NCBI GenBank assembly: GCA_028023455.1
Contig: JAQFVV010012396.1
Coordinates: forward strand, 4,247,656-4,311,655
Direction: 5' to 3'
Length of the DNA stretch: 64,000 bases
Source: Epiperipatus broadwayi
Lineage: Eukaryota; Onychophora; Udeonychophora; Euonychophora; Peripatidae
Shown: in pieces, positions 1-13,210 of the stretch
Layout: each line of letters begins with the position of its first letter
Numbering within the stretch: the stretch's first letter is position 1
Notes under the pieces: model-generated
What the model saw: the letters and a program-made list of their open reading frames with translations, nothing else
Database searches by the model: none
Told to the model about the DNA's origin: nothing
Position numbers and translations under genes: made by a program

Positions 1-104
1 TTTTGATCTATTCCAAAATTAAGATGCTATATGAAGATAAAAGATATACACATGATTATTTATTTATTTAATGATTGATGATATAACAAAAATAAATAAG
101 ATTA

Positions 105-600
105 AGTTATACCCTAAGATTAGTATTGAGTATTGTTATTATTAGAATAAGTTAGGTGTATTTAGGTTTGATATAAAATCCCATATCATACTTATTTACA
201 TGAGTTATCATTACTTTAAGATAATTAGAAGAACCTGAGATTATTTAATTATATTTTGAAAATTAAAATTTAAGATTTATTTATTTTATTATTATTAAAG
301 ATAGTTTATTTTATTTAAAAGCTATAAGAATGCTGTAGAGGTAGTAGTAAGTTAATAAGGAGGTGACAGTATTCTTATGCCATTGAGACAATGTCTTGGA
401 AGATATTGACTTAATGTAAATCTACTTATTACTTTGTAACTTTACTTCACAGTCTCATGATTTTAGTTAAATACTTATTTAATTAGTACATACTATAGAA
501 ATATATTGATTTTGATAATTGATAATAAATTTAATTAGAATATGATAGGATAAAAGTAAATTAAAGATAGATATGCAAATTTTAATTAAGCATTAATTTT
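105..600. repeat. Dispersed repeat family R1, copy A
   Basis: This segment aligns, with gaps, to the sequence just right of the assembly gap (28930-29420). Shared blocks include gaacctgagattattt, cataagaatgct (here ctataagaatgctg), ttcttatgccattgag and tcaatgtaatctact (here with one extra base), in the same order and spacing. The two copies have diverged substantially. No reading frame or terminal structure was recognised. The internal pair ataagaatgct / attcttatgcc is a short inverted repeat that could form a stem. Confidence 0.6.
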
Positions 601-2015
601 AATTGAGCTAGTCGTATTTCAAATTATATTATACATCGAGAAGTAAGGGTACAATATATATAATTCATTCTTATTTATATATAGTACTGATAGGCGTTTG
701 GATCGTTATAATATATATATATACACATTAACTTCTTTGATCTTTTTTTCCAAGTATATAATAAATCATATATTAAGTTTGAAGATGTTAATGTCCAAAT
801 TTATTTACTAAACAAAAACAAATCACTTTTAGTTGCATCTAAATATCTTATATGAAAACAAATTTAAAACATAACTACAACAAGATCAATACTGTATCTG
901 TTGCAAATGTAATATTTAAATGAATTTATTAGAAATCAGTAATTACTCATTTTAATGATCTTAAGAAAAACCAAAGATAACAGCAATAAGTAAAAGCAAA
1001 ATTATTTGATTGCAGTTTACATTTGAAATGAATACATTTCATTCTCACAATTATTGATGTCCGAATTTATAACTGCACAAGATCTTTAAATGTAGACAAA
1101 AATAGATTCAGTTTTCATTGCTAAAACTATTTGGTCATTAATATTTTTATATTTCCTGTGGGATTTATCTTATAATAAATGAACAAGAAAAAAAAGCATT
1201 TTTATATAAATATATATTTTTAATCCACAGTCAGTATTTCAACAAATCATATTCTTTTAATAGGATTATATGCTACCTCAATGTCTTATCAAAGTAAAAA
1301 AAAATATCTTAAATATTTCTTTAAAAATAAATTAACTAAATGAAAATATTCAATATAGATTTAGATACATAATTAAATTTGAGTATAACTTTATCTTGAA
1401 ATTATCTAGATAATATGACTTTTGCACAGCATTTACTATATTTCATATGTGATCAAAAATTGTAGAAACTTGCATTCTTAATGCCAATTCTTGTCATATA
1501 ATACTCCATTGTCAATGACAATTTAAATACATTATCTACTGGTTCTTAACAATTAGCACCTTGTTAATTAAAGACTTTCAAGTAGCAAAAATATTTCTAA
1601 TTGAATATGTTATTATGATTCAATGTATCAGTATACTACTAAGAATATCTTATATAGGTAAAATAGCCTGATAATATTGCATTTTCTCTATAAACATTTA
1701 ACAAATAAATATGAACAGAAAAGCACATTTGTTATTACATTAATCAATTGCCATTTAATGAATATTTTAGTAATATTAATATATTCATTGGGTTATCTTA
1801 TTGTGACTGAATTAAACAGATTTACTTGAAAAGCCTTATGTTATTAATACATTTAGAAGTCTTATCTTTATTCAAATCACAGAATATATTCATTGTAGCA
1901 AATTGAATTCACTATTACATTACATTATATAGAATAATGCTAAAGTTTTTAACTTAATCCTTTACAAGAAAAATTCAAATATTTCAAATTAAATTGTTTT
2001 TTGAAGGAAAAAAAA
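601..2015. other. AT-rich sequence, nothing recognised
   Basis: Low-complexity A/T-dominated sequence with no long frame, no recognisable protein similarity in translation and no repeat shared with the rest of the window. Confidence 0.5.
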
Positions 2016-2990
2016 ACCTCTTGCTAGACACATGTTTCTGTCAATAAAATCTGATATCACATGCAACTCAGTAATTAATTGGATTTCAACAAACATGCAA
2101 TGTTCATTTCATTTACATATGTTGGTGATATCTAACATGATCTAAAACTTGAGCACAAATTTAGTTGTAATTTAATTAAAGCTTTTTTTTAATATCAGCT
2201 TATACAGCCTATAAACAAACTCATTTTCAAATAACCTTGCTTTCAAATAAAGATTTTAAACATGTAATTAATTTATTAACATCACATAAATTAGTAATAA
2301 TGTTTAAACTTATTTACTAACATTTTCTATAAATATTTTCTGGTGTTTGAAAAAAGCAATCTCTTGCTGGACATGTATTTCTGTTAATCAAACTTTATAT
2401 CAACAATAGTTTAGGAAATCAGTTGAGATTACATTAAACATAAATTTTCATTTCATTTAAATATGCTCATACTGTTCAACATAATCATTAAAGCCATTAT
2501 TATATCAGTTTAATGTTATTAAACTAAGAAAGTCATTAATTAACCTTTTTAAAAATTAATCTTGCCTTGAAGCTAACATTTTAAATATATAATTAATTAA
2601 TAAAACTTCCCAAAATTTACTTGCACCCTCTATAAAAAATTTCTGATGTTTCACACCAAAACATTCATTGAAAAAACAGCTAACTTATTACTAGACATAT
2701 TCTTTTAGCTATAACATTTGATATCATCAATAGTTTGGGTAATTTGTTGAGATTTCATTAAACATTAGCAATCCCATTTTATTCAAAATGATCACAAAGT
2801 TCAACATAATCTTAAAGCTTCCTTAGTATTGGCTTGAAGTTATTAAACAAAATAGAGTTTTAAACAAACTCATATTTAAATAACCTATACCATCACATAA
2901 ATATGTAATTATGTTAATATTATTGTCATTTTAAATTACATATTTATATGAAGTTTAATTAATAAATTATATATTTAAAACATTTACTTC
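2016..2990. repeat. Three diverged ~320-bp tandem units
   Basis: Three successive units begin near 2016, 2340 and 2660. Each carries the same ordered landmarks: a ttgctagacat-like block, ctgatatca/atatcaacaatagttt, a gagat..cattaaacat block, a catttcattt..atatg block, ttcaacataatc, then caaactcat..aaataacct and acatcacataaat..gtaatta. Similarity is clear but low, so the array is old. No coding capacity was seen. Confidence 0.6.
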
Positions 2991-3245
2991 AAATCAAAAT
3001 TATTTAAAAATGAGTTTGCTTAAAGGATTTATATTGATTAATAACATTAAGCCAATATAAGGAAGGTTTCAGTTAAATTCTGAAAATTTGTATTATGCTT
3101 GATTATTATAAGCATATTTAAATAAATTGGGATTGCTTTATTTGGTGAAGTTTCTGATTTCCCAAGCTGCTGATGATATTGAGTTTGATTGACAAATATG
3201 TTTAACAAGAAGTTATCTCTTTTTTTTCAACAAACATTGCTATTT
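2665..3245. repeat. Diverged palindrome (unit 3 plus an inverted fourth unit)
   Basis: The third tandem unit is followed by a copy of the same unit in the opposite orientation. On the plus strand at 3010-3245 one reads gagtttgctt, aacattaagccaatat, aggaaggtttca, aaattgggattgctt, tgatgatatt and a run ending tttttcaac. These are the reverse complement, in order, of landmarks at 2665-2880. The centre is near 2925 (aatatgtaatta opposite attacatattta). Confidence 0.6.
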
Positions 3246-6185
3246 GAATTATCGGGAAATTTTTATACAGAACATAAATAAATAACATAACCTTTATAAA
3301 TATATACTTATATAGCATTTAATTATATATATATATTCTAAGATTTTTGATTATATAAATATTAGGATCCTTGTCTATCTATTGTTAAATCTGTTAATTT
3401 TATTTTTTTAATCTTGAGTTAATTTTTAATTTCTCATTATTAAATTATATCTTATTTTTAAATTAAAAGTTTTAAATATATTTTAGGCGCATTGCAAAAG
3501 TAAATTTATATTTAAAATTACCCTCAGACATAAATAATTTAATAAAAAAACATAATGAAACGATTTTTGTTGCTATTTTATTTAAGAATGATTTATTGTT
3601 AATAAATAATTTCCAGGTAGGCTTTTTTTTAACCACCAAAATTATCTTTAAACTAGCAGGATATGAAGTTAGTAAGCCATAGAGTTTAAACAAGATTAAA
3701 ACATAGCTTTAACAGCTTGACATGCGTTCAATAATTTTGAAGTTAATAGTTAGTACTAAAAATAGAAAACTCCCACTAGTATTAAAAACGAAATTTCTAT
3801 AAAATAATCGATTATTTTTGAGCATTCAAATTTTTGAGCAAATGTTTTGAAAAATTCTCTATACGATATAATCAAGATATTTTTATTAGATACATTTATT
3901 TAGTGTTTCAGACTTCAAAACATAAAATATATCTTTAAATTTTGATACTTGTCTTGATTCACACAAATATACATATTTATAAACACATACATATATAATA
4001 ACTAAAGGAACAGATTAAATCGTTTAGTGCATTTATATTAAATTTAATTAAGTAACTCATTTTCATCACTTTTCATTTGTCTTAATTAAACAGATAAAAA
4101 TGTACACACTTCCGACTTCTTTCTGAATTCTTATTAGGATGATCCTTAATAATGGACAAACATAAATTTGTCCATAATGTTGTTTTCAATAATTAATAAT
4201 AGTTGTTTTATTTCAATTGTGTTGAACTATTATTAATTATTAGGATGATAAATGTGAACAAATATATATGGGAGAATCATCATTATATTCAAATTGTTTT
4301 TATGGTCTCATTAAATTATACATATATTAAATTTAGATAACTCATTTTAAGAAAAATAACACTTTAGATTATTACTATTCCATAAAATAATAATGAAGAT
4401 GAAGGCAATACCCTCAAGAATATTCAATTGTCTGATATTAAGGAATATTTGTTTTTTTTTCCTATGGAGCTTTTTCTCTCTCATTATGTAGCAATTCAAA
4501 GAAATATAGTTTGATTGGATATGAATCTGCTACCTGATGAAAATTTTCTAAGTTTGTTGGAAATAATTAAATGCCAAAAGCTAAATTAGACAATATATAA
4601 GTACACTAATTCACAAATAAATCACTAGACAAAATTAAATTACAATTCTCTATCATTGGATTCTCTGACAAGATAGGCTTAAATGCAAAATAAGGACAAC
4701 ACAAAATAAATATAAACTATCCTATCATTCCATAAAGTTCTTTTAATATTAAAGATAATTGGAATGTAATTTGGAATTATGGAGAGATAAGATATGTTTT
4801 TTTTTTGTGTTTCTATGCATTTGAGAAGTTTATATGAAATGGTTTTGTAATTTAATTTTGGCTAGAGATTTAATTGTCAAGTGGTGTATTAGATTTTATA
4901 TCTATATATTTTGATATACAAGCATAATGCATATACTTGGAGTTCAAATCTCTATATTATATATATATATATATATAGTAACAGTAATTAAATCCAGGAA
5001 AGCAGGTGAAGCAGAATGAGAAGAAATAGAGTTAGATGAAACAAATAGTTGATTAACTAAAGTGCACTCTATACACAAACACTCATTTGCTTCTACTACC
5101 TCACATTATGAATGTCACACAATGGAGGGCATATTCTTAAAGCTAGAAGGGATGCTGTCTTTCTATAAGTTATATGTGTGGCATTAATTATGTATTTTAA
5201 TAGCAAGTATTAAATATATTATTAAAAGTATTACAGCAATATGCTAATTAAGTATAATTAATTTGCATATTTTATGAAAAAGCTAGGTATTTTATTCTAT
5301 ACTTGTTTCATGATACACTTAAAATAACAATACACAAGTCATTAAATAATGAAATAATTTATTAATAAAAAAATTAAGTAAGTAATGAAACAAATTAATA
5401 GCATTTTTTTTAGATTTCCTTCTCAAATACTTTTTAAGTCAGATATTATAACATAAGTTTAAGTCTTCTTTTCTGCACCATTACATAATAATGTCTCAAA
5501 TATAAAAAGAAATAGTAACATTAAGGTCTATATAACAATTTTAGAAATAGTTTTATCCACTTTATTAAGGGTGAATCATCATATAATTTGTTCAGTAAAC
5601 CATTTAAATTCTAAGTGTTTGATTCTTTTAGTTCATTCCTGAAAAAAAGATAATGTATTTTTAAACATTTCAAATTTCAGTTTCCCATCTTTTTTTGAGA
5701 GTTTTATATTTTTGTTGCTCATTTGAATATTTAAAAAAAAAACAATATAAATACATCAAGGGTTCTTGCTTTAGTCCATTCTATTGTCTATCTGTAACAT
5801 CTTTCTTCTTCCTGTAAGTAACATTCATGGAACATTAATTGCAATTACACATACTGTTATTATTTCTTCTTAAACAGATTGTCTTGTCAATTCTTTTACA
5901 AAGTTCCATTTATCTCTAGCAGTTTTTACTAGTTGATAAGGAAGATACTGGGCATTACACTAAGGATGAAAACTAATGAGTTATTTGCTTTCATCTAGCA
6001 TTCCACATTACATAGAAATCCAAATATAAAATGTATTTTTATCACTTTTAATAAATTAAAGTAGATTTAAATTTACACTACTTGTATAATTTTAACTTAT
6101 AGATAAGTCATTTTATTTTCTCCTCAACTTTTAGAAAGAGTGAGAGAGAGAAATCTATCTCATTTACATTTTTTTATTTTCATTT
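3246..6185. other. AT-rich sequence; one weak tRNA-like B box
   Basis: No gene was recognised. At 4939-4951 ggagttcaaatct resembles an RNA polymerase III B box, with a loose A-box-like gtggtgtattag about 60 bp upstream (4881-4892). This may be an old SINE but is too weak to call. A (TA)n run lies at about 4957-4976. Confidence 0.35.
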
Positions 6186-6480
6186 ATATATTGTGCCATT
6201 ACAATTTAGTCAGTAGCTAAATTTGTAGTAATGTGCATGAAAGAAAATGTGGAACAAAAATCATCATCACATTTTTATATAGTAAAGGAAGCTATAGGGC
6301 ACCCAAGTTTAAACCCTACAAGATCCAGTTCTAAAAGCTTAAGACAGAAAGAGAGTGGGGCAACAGTTATATTCTTTATTTGTTTGTGTGTTGATTAAAA
6401 AAACTCAAGAAGAGTAGTATACATGGTTAATTATTCAATATTTATTTTTTTTGTTAAAAATTAGAGTAATAACACATATA
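6186..6480 (+). repeat. SINE-like repeat family R2, copy 1
   Basis: This aligns closely with 28156-28429. Both share gtgccattacaatttagtca, agtaatgtgcatg, aaaaatcatcatcaca, ccaagtt(c/t)aaaccctac, ttctaaaagctt, gagtggg.caaca, and ctttatttgtttgtgtgttga. The central aagttcaaaccct in copy 2 (aagtttaaaccct here) resembles a tRNA B box, suggesting a tRNA-related SINE. No A box could be fixed with confidence. Confidence 0.6.
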
Positions 6481-9149
6481 TAGGAAGTGTGTGTGTAAAC
6501 TGTTTGATTATCATTGTATATTTCAAATATTAAACTCTCTTCAAAGCTAACCTACATTTGCTAAATTCTAATATTTTATTTTTGTCTGTCTATTTTTAAT
6601 TTTGTTTTTCTATGGTTATAGTTTGGGATTTGAAAGTTAAGAATTTATTTTAGATATTAAAATCATAATTTCTAAAAAAAAAACATTTAGATTATTGTAA
6701 TAGGCCATTTTTTTATAAACGATGTAAATGATAGAGTGTGTGGGTACATTGTACAAACCAAGCTACATTTATTACATAGTGAAAAAAAATTAAAACTGTT
6801 AAATTATTTGCTTCACAATTGTCTTAAAGGAGAAAATCTGTTAAATTAGATATATATTTTTGTAACAATTTTGTTTTTATAAAGATTGGTTGTTTTTCTG
6901 TTAAAACTTGGTGAGAGCACTAAGTTTTAAAATTGTCTCATCAGCTTGATCAAAGAAAGCAGTTCAAATTTTAGGTATTACATTTGTGACAGAGATGTCA
7001 AGAAAAAAGATTAAGACAATTTTTACTTCAAAACAGGATTAATCTGAATAATCGAAATAGTGTGATTTTTAACAGGTTCCAGTGAACTGGGAATCTAAAA
7101 ATGAGTTTGCTAAAAATAGTGAGAAAAAAAATCAAGTATAAAACCTGTCTGGGAAATATCAGTAGAAGAAAGATTTTAAAAATATTGAAACTAAGGAAGC
7201 AAGCATTTTAATTCTGCAAATATCAATTTTAAAAATCATTTTTATATAAAGTTTTTTTTTGTTGAAGAGTGAACACAAAATAGCAGGTTACAATAAAGAT
7301 ATATTTCATCTGGGGAAATTCCCTGATTCATCATCAACCAGCATATCATATAGAAAAAAAAGTCTTCTCTGAAATGAAATTAAAATAATATACACCTGAT
7401 GACTGATTAAAAAGAAATATTCGATATCTTAAGCAAAAGAAACATTCACTTGCATTTGAAAGCTGAAGGAAAATGATTAACCAATGGATAAATATTAAAT
7501 CATCTAGTACAATTATTCCAGTGACTGAATTTAAACCCAGAAAAAGAAATTGCAAATGAGAGAACAACTGATATACTCTAATGGAAGAATTATGCTTAAT
7601 AAGGAAGGAAAGAAAAAGTTCCAGTGCCATATAATTCCCACTGAAGCAAATGATCTCACCATCATCATCATCACCGTTAAATAATTACAAGCCTCAAGAA
7701 AAAGAAATCATTCCAGCAAAAACTGCGGAAGGAAATTGATTGCTGCAAAAGTATGAACATTAAACAAGCCAAGTTTAAACCTGTGGGACTGGTAATATGA
7801 ACTTTTACTATATATTTTCTTTTATTATATCAAAGACTATTCTAAAATTTTAGAAACGAAGTTTTATATTTTTTTCTCAGAATGTTAACACAACCCAAAA
7901 TCGATTAAAACCATAGTTTTCTTCAATAAGAATAATTATAACCTTGAGTAATGATTTTATGTATATTAAAACTATTATTGTATACTAATCTAAAATTATG
8001 AAGTGTTGGTTAAAATGTAAAAGATATTTTTTTTGTATTATTATTTGGTTTTTGAATGATATTTTGGTTATTATGGGACCAACACACACAGTAATCTATT
8101 AAATTGTTACATGAATATAATTGCATGTGGATGTTAGAATAATAGACATACCTAGCATTTAAACATATTAGCTGATTTTTGTTTTGATTTAAGATATAGC
8201 GATCTTAAGAGTAGTTGAACAGGGAAGGGGGAAGAAACCATTTAAAAACTTGTTTCTTGAAATCTTTTTTTTTCCGATTCTACTAACATTTTTTTTAACC
8301 ATTTTATTTTACATGTTAGATTATAAAGATATGTGTGCAGAAGAGAAAAAAAAGTGTTTATTTATTTTTAAGAAATATTTTTATGTGAATTGAAAACTTA
8401 GCAAACTTAGTATCCAATTTGAAATACATTATGTATATTTGACGGGAAAGAGGGAAGAATTCAAAATTAATATTATGATTGCTAGATAATCAATTATTGT
8501 TATTATTATTATTATTATTATTCATATAGATTCTTAGTTTTATCTTTAAATTGTTTGTATATGTTTGTAATAAATTAATAAATGTTAAATTGTTTTATTA
8601 AACAAGGCTATATAGTTTATTGAGAGTATTCTTTATTAATTGTGATCATTCATCATCAATGGTTAATATTAATTATTTAAGATTTAATTAGATATACTGA
8701 GATTAAACCAGAGTTGTGAATTTCTGTAAAAAGGTAAGTTTATGATGAGGCTTAGTCTTAAAGCTGTGGATGGAACTATTATTGTTATCATTATCGTCAT
8801 CATCATCATCATCATGTTTTAATTAATGAGCTAGATAAATGTTTAAAGGCCATAGATAAATAAGTGATTTCATGGTATTTAGTTGACATTTGTGAATAAT
8901 TATCATAACCACCATTCCATCATTTATATCATGCAAGGATGAGTGAATTGCCATCCTAAATTAATAATATAATCTGAGCTAGTAAAACTTATAAAAATAT
9001 TGAAAAGCATTTATTATATAAGATCTAGGAAATGATTTCTGTCTAATGAATTTTATATACTCCACTTTAGTTTAAGGATGTTTTATGTTTACCTAAATGT
9101 TATTGCATACAGTGATATGGGTCTAAAAGCAAAATCCTCCATTTTTATT
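6481..9149. other. AT-rich sequence, no gene recognised
   Basis: The 94-codon open frame on the minus strand at 7346-7630 is low in complexity and matches no family known to me. Short (TTA)n at about 8496-8521 and (ATC)n at about 8793-8815 are present. Nothing else is supported. Confidence 0.4.
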
Positions 9150-9265
9150 AGAAATAAAGTACCAAAAAGGGATTCAAACCTGGTACATGTGAAAAGGTTA
9201 TAAGATATAACTGTGTCTAGGTTCAGATAATCTAATGGTGCCCTGCTAGACCATATTCAGTTGTT
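9150..9265 (-). repeat. Possible tRNA-derived SINE fragment
   Basis: On the minus strand ccaggtttgaatccc (9168-9182) matches an RNA polymerase III B box and is preceded about 70 bp upstream by tctagcagggcacc, loosely A-box-like. Animals including octopus carry tRNA-derived SINEs, so a decayed SINE is plausible. No second copy was found in the window. Confidence 0.3.
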
Positions 9266-11719
9266 ATTTACTTAAATATGCACTTGACATCAAACCAAGA
9301 GATGAAAGTGAATAAAATCTACTGTCTGTATACCTGAGAAAATATTTTATTGAGTTACCAGTGTACTCATCCACTTGATGTTATTTCCTGAGTTATAATA
9401 GTTTGTTCTTAATAATTTGTTTATATTTTCTACTTGTTTATTGATGATACAATGCCTGCCTAACTAGGATTTGAAATAGCCCAGACACCTGAAATGACTA
9501 GTCTCCAGGCATTATTGTTTTTAATTATTGATATTATGATATCTTTAGAAATCTTAAGTAGAAATTGATGAATTTAAGCCACCGATATTTTTATCTACAA
9601 TTAATATTTACTTGAGTATTGAAAGCATAAATATCTATGACTATAATAGCTTATACTCAACAAGTTGCATATTTTAATTCTTTTCTCTTTGATATAAAAT
9701 TTAAGTTACCATTTTTCGTTTATTAAGTTATAATATTATGATCTTACATATTGTAGACTACTCAGGTATTTTAATTCTTTTGATCTACCTTTATTTATGT
9801 TACAATGGATCTTTGATCTCCGTTTTTGTTACAATTTCTTTAATTATAAACTTTTGAGATCATCTTAATAACAAATTTATAAAAACTATTTATTCTGAAG
9901 CAAACGAAAAAGTAAGTAAATAAATATATCAATTCATGTATATTTCATTCTTCCCTTCTTTATTTCAATCTTACATGTATGTACATGTGTGTATGTGTGT
10001 GTATGAGTACTCACACGTTGGTTACTAAAAGTATCACAATGTAACTTTGACATTACCAATAGATTAGTTACAATATATTGAACCGCCCACCTTCTTTATC
10101 TTAAATAATAATGACAAATAGAAATCTAAAAGTACTCTTTCTCCTTTGCTAAAGTACCCAATCTTTGAAGGTGCTTGATCCTCAGGTGGAGTGCAAAATA
10201 TCATTGGCAGCAAGCTACCAATAATATAAACACTCGGCTACTAGACAAATACTGTCCAAAAAACACTTTATTTATTTTAAGGAAAACCTTTAGGGGCCAG
10301 TTAATTACATAGTAATTAACATGTTTATCTGATCAGTAAAGAATCCAGTACCTGAGATTCCAGCTAGTTCATCAAATTGCAGCTGCTTTAAAAAAAAAGA
10401 AATCTCCACCCAATCTAAACATTCTACTTTAAATAATAATGATGATTTACTGTAGGCTAAACTTTGGTATCCTTAACAAAATAAAACCTTATTCTTTAAG
10501 TTTTAATTTAACTATTTCTTAATAATAATTAAATATTTCTATTTCCACTTTATTAAAATGTTATCTTAGCATAAATATGTGTATTCAAATATAAATATTT
10601 AAACGACAGTTTAAATATCTTTTTTTAAAAAAAAACAGTCATTTTGCTTTATAATTGAAACAGGCACACTCTTTTCATTTTAAATAAATGTTTTAATACA
10701 TTATAATAACTAAAATATACATGACATACTAAATTAAAATTCATACTTACATGCACACAATGTTTTTGAATAAAGTTAAACACAGAAGCCAATATCATTT
10801 GTATTTCCCAGATACTACTTGGTAAAGGTTAAAGTTTTATTTCTTTATTTATCACAGGTTTTTTTTTTTTTAAAAAAATAATCAAGAATTAGAGAATATT
10901 AAAACCAAAAGTTACCTAGGATTTGAAAATCCGAAATGATGTACATACAGCACAATGCATTTTCTAAAAATGTTATCTATAACTAGTTAGCGCTAACCTC
11001 CAGTAAATCCTCCTTGAATTCATGATATTATAAAATCTTAGTGGTTTTCAGCATAAACCCTCTGCTATTTTATTTGCCTATCCAAACATAGTTTGGCCTC
11101 CAAACTATCTGCTGGTGTTATTTGCAGTAAAGGCTCCAGCTAGCTGCACAATATGGTAGATTTAACAATGCATCGTTTTTGTAGATATAACAATTTATAT
11201 AATCTTTGATTCGATAATTTTAACATTTTCTTTTAAAATATCATAAATAATAATGGAATGTTGAAATTTTAAATCGTCTTAACAATGACAAAGTTTTTGT
11301 TTTGTCCAGCATTTGTTATCTCGTGAAATTACTGTCTTTTACTTCACTCTGATTGGGCTTCTATTTTATTCTTTTGTTCAAAACTTTTACACACACGCAC
11401 ACATTTAATTATTTTATTATAAAACAAAATGAATTTTTTCTTTATTACTTTTTATTATGAATTAATCAAAAATAATATTAAATCATTTTTTATTTCATCA
11501 TTTTTTTATTGAAATAATTTTTTTTAATCCTCTTTAAAAGCATGTATTATTTATTTTCCTTTAACAATAAACCCCCTTACCCTACTCTTTTGTTTTTAAT
11601 TTTCTTTTCCTTCAACTTTTAACTTTTATTTTCCCACTTTATTTTTCAAAGGCGGGATTTATGAAATATTACTACTTTTAAATAATACTACATATTCGAT
11701 AACGATGTATCTTGGTACA
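9266..11719. other. Mostly AT-rich; two higher-complexity islands
   Basis: At 10140-10400 and 10975-11170 the base composition becomes more balanced than in the surroundings. The second island holds a hairpin, agtttggcctccaaact. Neither translates into a recognisable domain. They could be fragments of younger repeats or conserved non-coding DNA. The remainder is simple A/T-rich sequence. Confidence 0.35.
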
Positions 11720-11752
11720 ATATATATAAACATAGAATTATTTCTCTATAAA

Positions 11753-11800
11753 ATTGCTTTAATATTTCAGCCAGCAGACTGATTTTCATCAGAAAGCAAA
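11753..11800 (-). ncRNA. Hammerhead-ribozyme-like motif at the PLE 3' flank
   Basis: Read on the minus strand: stem I 5' TTGCTTT (11799-11793), core CTGATGA (11792-11786), a stem II region (11785-11769; AATCAG against CTGGCT with one A-C mismatch and one G-U), GAAA (11768-11765), a minimal stem III ATAT, T at position 17 (11761), and stem I 3' AAAGCAA (11760-11754), a perfect 7-bp partner. PLEs are known to carry hammerheads in their terminal repeats. The weak stem II suggests decay. Confidence 0.55.
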
Positions 11801-12189
11801 ATGGCTATTTCCAGAATTTAAGTGCTAAAATATTACAGATAGTTACGTATCAGATAACAAAACTAATTCCTATAGGCTAAAAATCTTTAAAAACTTTGTA
11901 TATATATATACAATACTTTGTATAAAAAATAGTAAAAAAATTCTTTCACAAAAAACTTATTTTAAAAAACTAAAACCATACATACATTATTATTATATTT
12001 TAAAATATAACAAAAACAATAAAAATATACTATTATATATGTACACACCAAAAAACTGTATATATATTCTACTATATGTATTTTACTATATACATATATT
12101 TTATATTTATTCCACTTTGTGCTAGTCCACCTATAAAACAATTATCTAGAAAACAAAAAAAAAACAAATCCCCAGGAAATCAGATAATT

Positions 12190-13160
12190 TAAAGATATGA
12201 TAGTTCCTATATTTGTATTCATCCCATGATGATGTAATGTCTTAAATTTAGAAATAAAAGAAACTCTCCTTCTGTTTTTTTTTTTCTCTCATGGAAGAAA
12301 AATTATCTTCCATCAATCTAATGATCAGGTAAATTAAAATGTTTAAAAACTTGTCTATCTTTATTTTTATGTAAAACATCAAACCTATGGTTGGTCATTC
12401 TAATATGTAGACTGTTTGCTGACTCACCTATGTAATGACTCAAGCATCTATTACATTCTATTAAATATAGCAAGTTTATACTTTTACAATTGACATAGTT
12501 GGGGATATACCAGTTAAAACCATGAATGGTATATCCCTGAACGATCTTTGTAACAATAATATGTTTGTATGTAAGACATCTTTTATACTCACATAAAAAA
12601 CATACCTTTCCTGACCCAAAATTAATGCCAAAAACTGTCCTTACAAGTATATCCCTAAGTGTCCTATGACTATGATATACAACGTTAGGTGGATAGGGTA
12701 AAACAGATCTCAGATAATCTGTGGAAATTAATATATTAAAATGTTTCCATAATATTTGGTTAATATTAGGTAAATCATCATTAAAGGTAAGAAACAATGG
12801 TATATTTATCAACGGACTAAAACAGATCTCAGATAATCTGTGGAAATTAATATATTAAAATGTTTCCATAATATTTGGATAATATTAGGTAAATCATCAT
12901 TGAAGGTAAGAAACAATGGTATATTTATCAACGGACTCTTTCTTTTTTTAAATTGAAGTTCCTTCCTGTCAACTCCTGAAGATTTTATCACTACCTTATC
13001 TAACAGTCCTTTAGAATATTTCATATTGATAAATTTATTATACAAAACCTTGTTATTTTGCTGAAGAAATTTCTGGTTACTGCAAATTCTTTTAATCCTT
13101 AAAAATTGACTGTAAGGGATATTAGTCTTTAAGTGCTTAGGGCGATTACTATAAAAATGT
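12190..13160 (-). pseudogene. PLE polyprotein remnant (post-RT region and GIY-YIG endonuclease)
   Basis: In intact PLEs this protein reverse-transcribes the element and nicks target DNA through a GIY-YIG endonuclease. Translating the minus strand from 13158 gives HLKTNIPYSQFLRIKRICS, matching the conserved block after the PLE RT. It runs into KSPLINIPLFLTFNDDLPN and then breaks at a 119-bp tandem duplication. The second frame (12812-12318) carries LRDILVR, paired cysteines (CFLC), LLYLIECNRCLSHYIGES and the RMTNHR arginine motif of GIY-YIG enzymes. It ends at a stop after FNLPDH. A shifted frame still reads FISKFKTLHHHGMN near 12240, the usual C-terminal block. At least three lesions make it non-functional. 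Family assignment is confident; the clade is not resolved. Confidence 0.85.
12699..12936. repeat. 119-bp tandem duplication inside the PLE frame
   Basis: Units 12699-12817 and 12818-12936 are almost identical (taaaacagatctcagataat to ttatcaacggac), differing at only a couple of positions. Because 119 is not a multiple of three, the duplication shifts the frame and splits the PLE coding sequence into two overlapping open stretches. The near identity indicates a recent event relative to the age of the element. Confidence 0.9.
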
Positions 13161-13210
13161 TGAAATATTAAAGCAGTTTTATAGAGAAGTAATTCTGTGT
13201 TTTCATTATG

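Larger units (their letters stand above)
11720..13210 (-). mobile_element. 5'-truncated Penelope-like element (PLE)
   Basis: This minus-strand element contains the region after the reverse transcriptase, a GIY-YIG endonuclease remnant (coding remnant 13160 to about 12190) and a 3' flank with a hammerhead-like motif. Its outer ends share an inverted segment: gaaatattaaagcagtttta at 13162 on the plus strand and the near-identical gaaatattaaagcaatttta on the minus strand starting at 11768. Inverted or partial terminal repeats are usual in PLEs. The RT catalytic domain is absent, so the copy is dead on arrival or truncated. Confidence 0.75.

Noticed and set aside
4534-4570. CTGATGA followed by GGAAAT on the plus strand
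   Set aside because: There is no complementary stem II and no stem I.
7280-7330. Hammerhead-like TGATGATGA / hairpin / GAAA on the minus strand
   Set aside because: The hairpin is fair, but the core is not CUGANGA in register and no stem I pairing exists.
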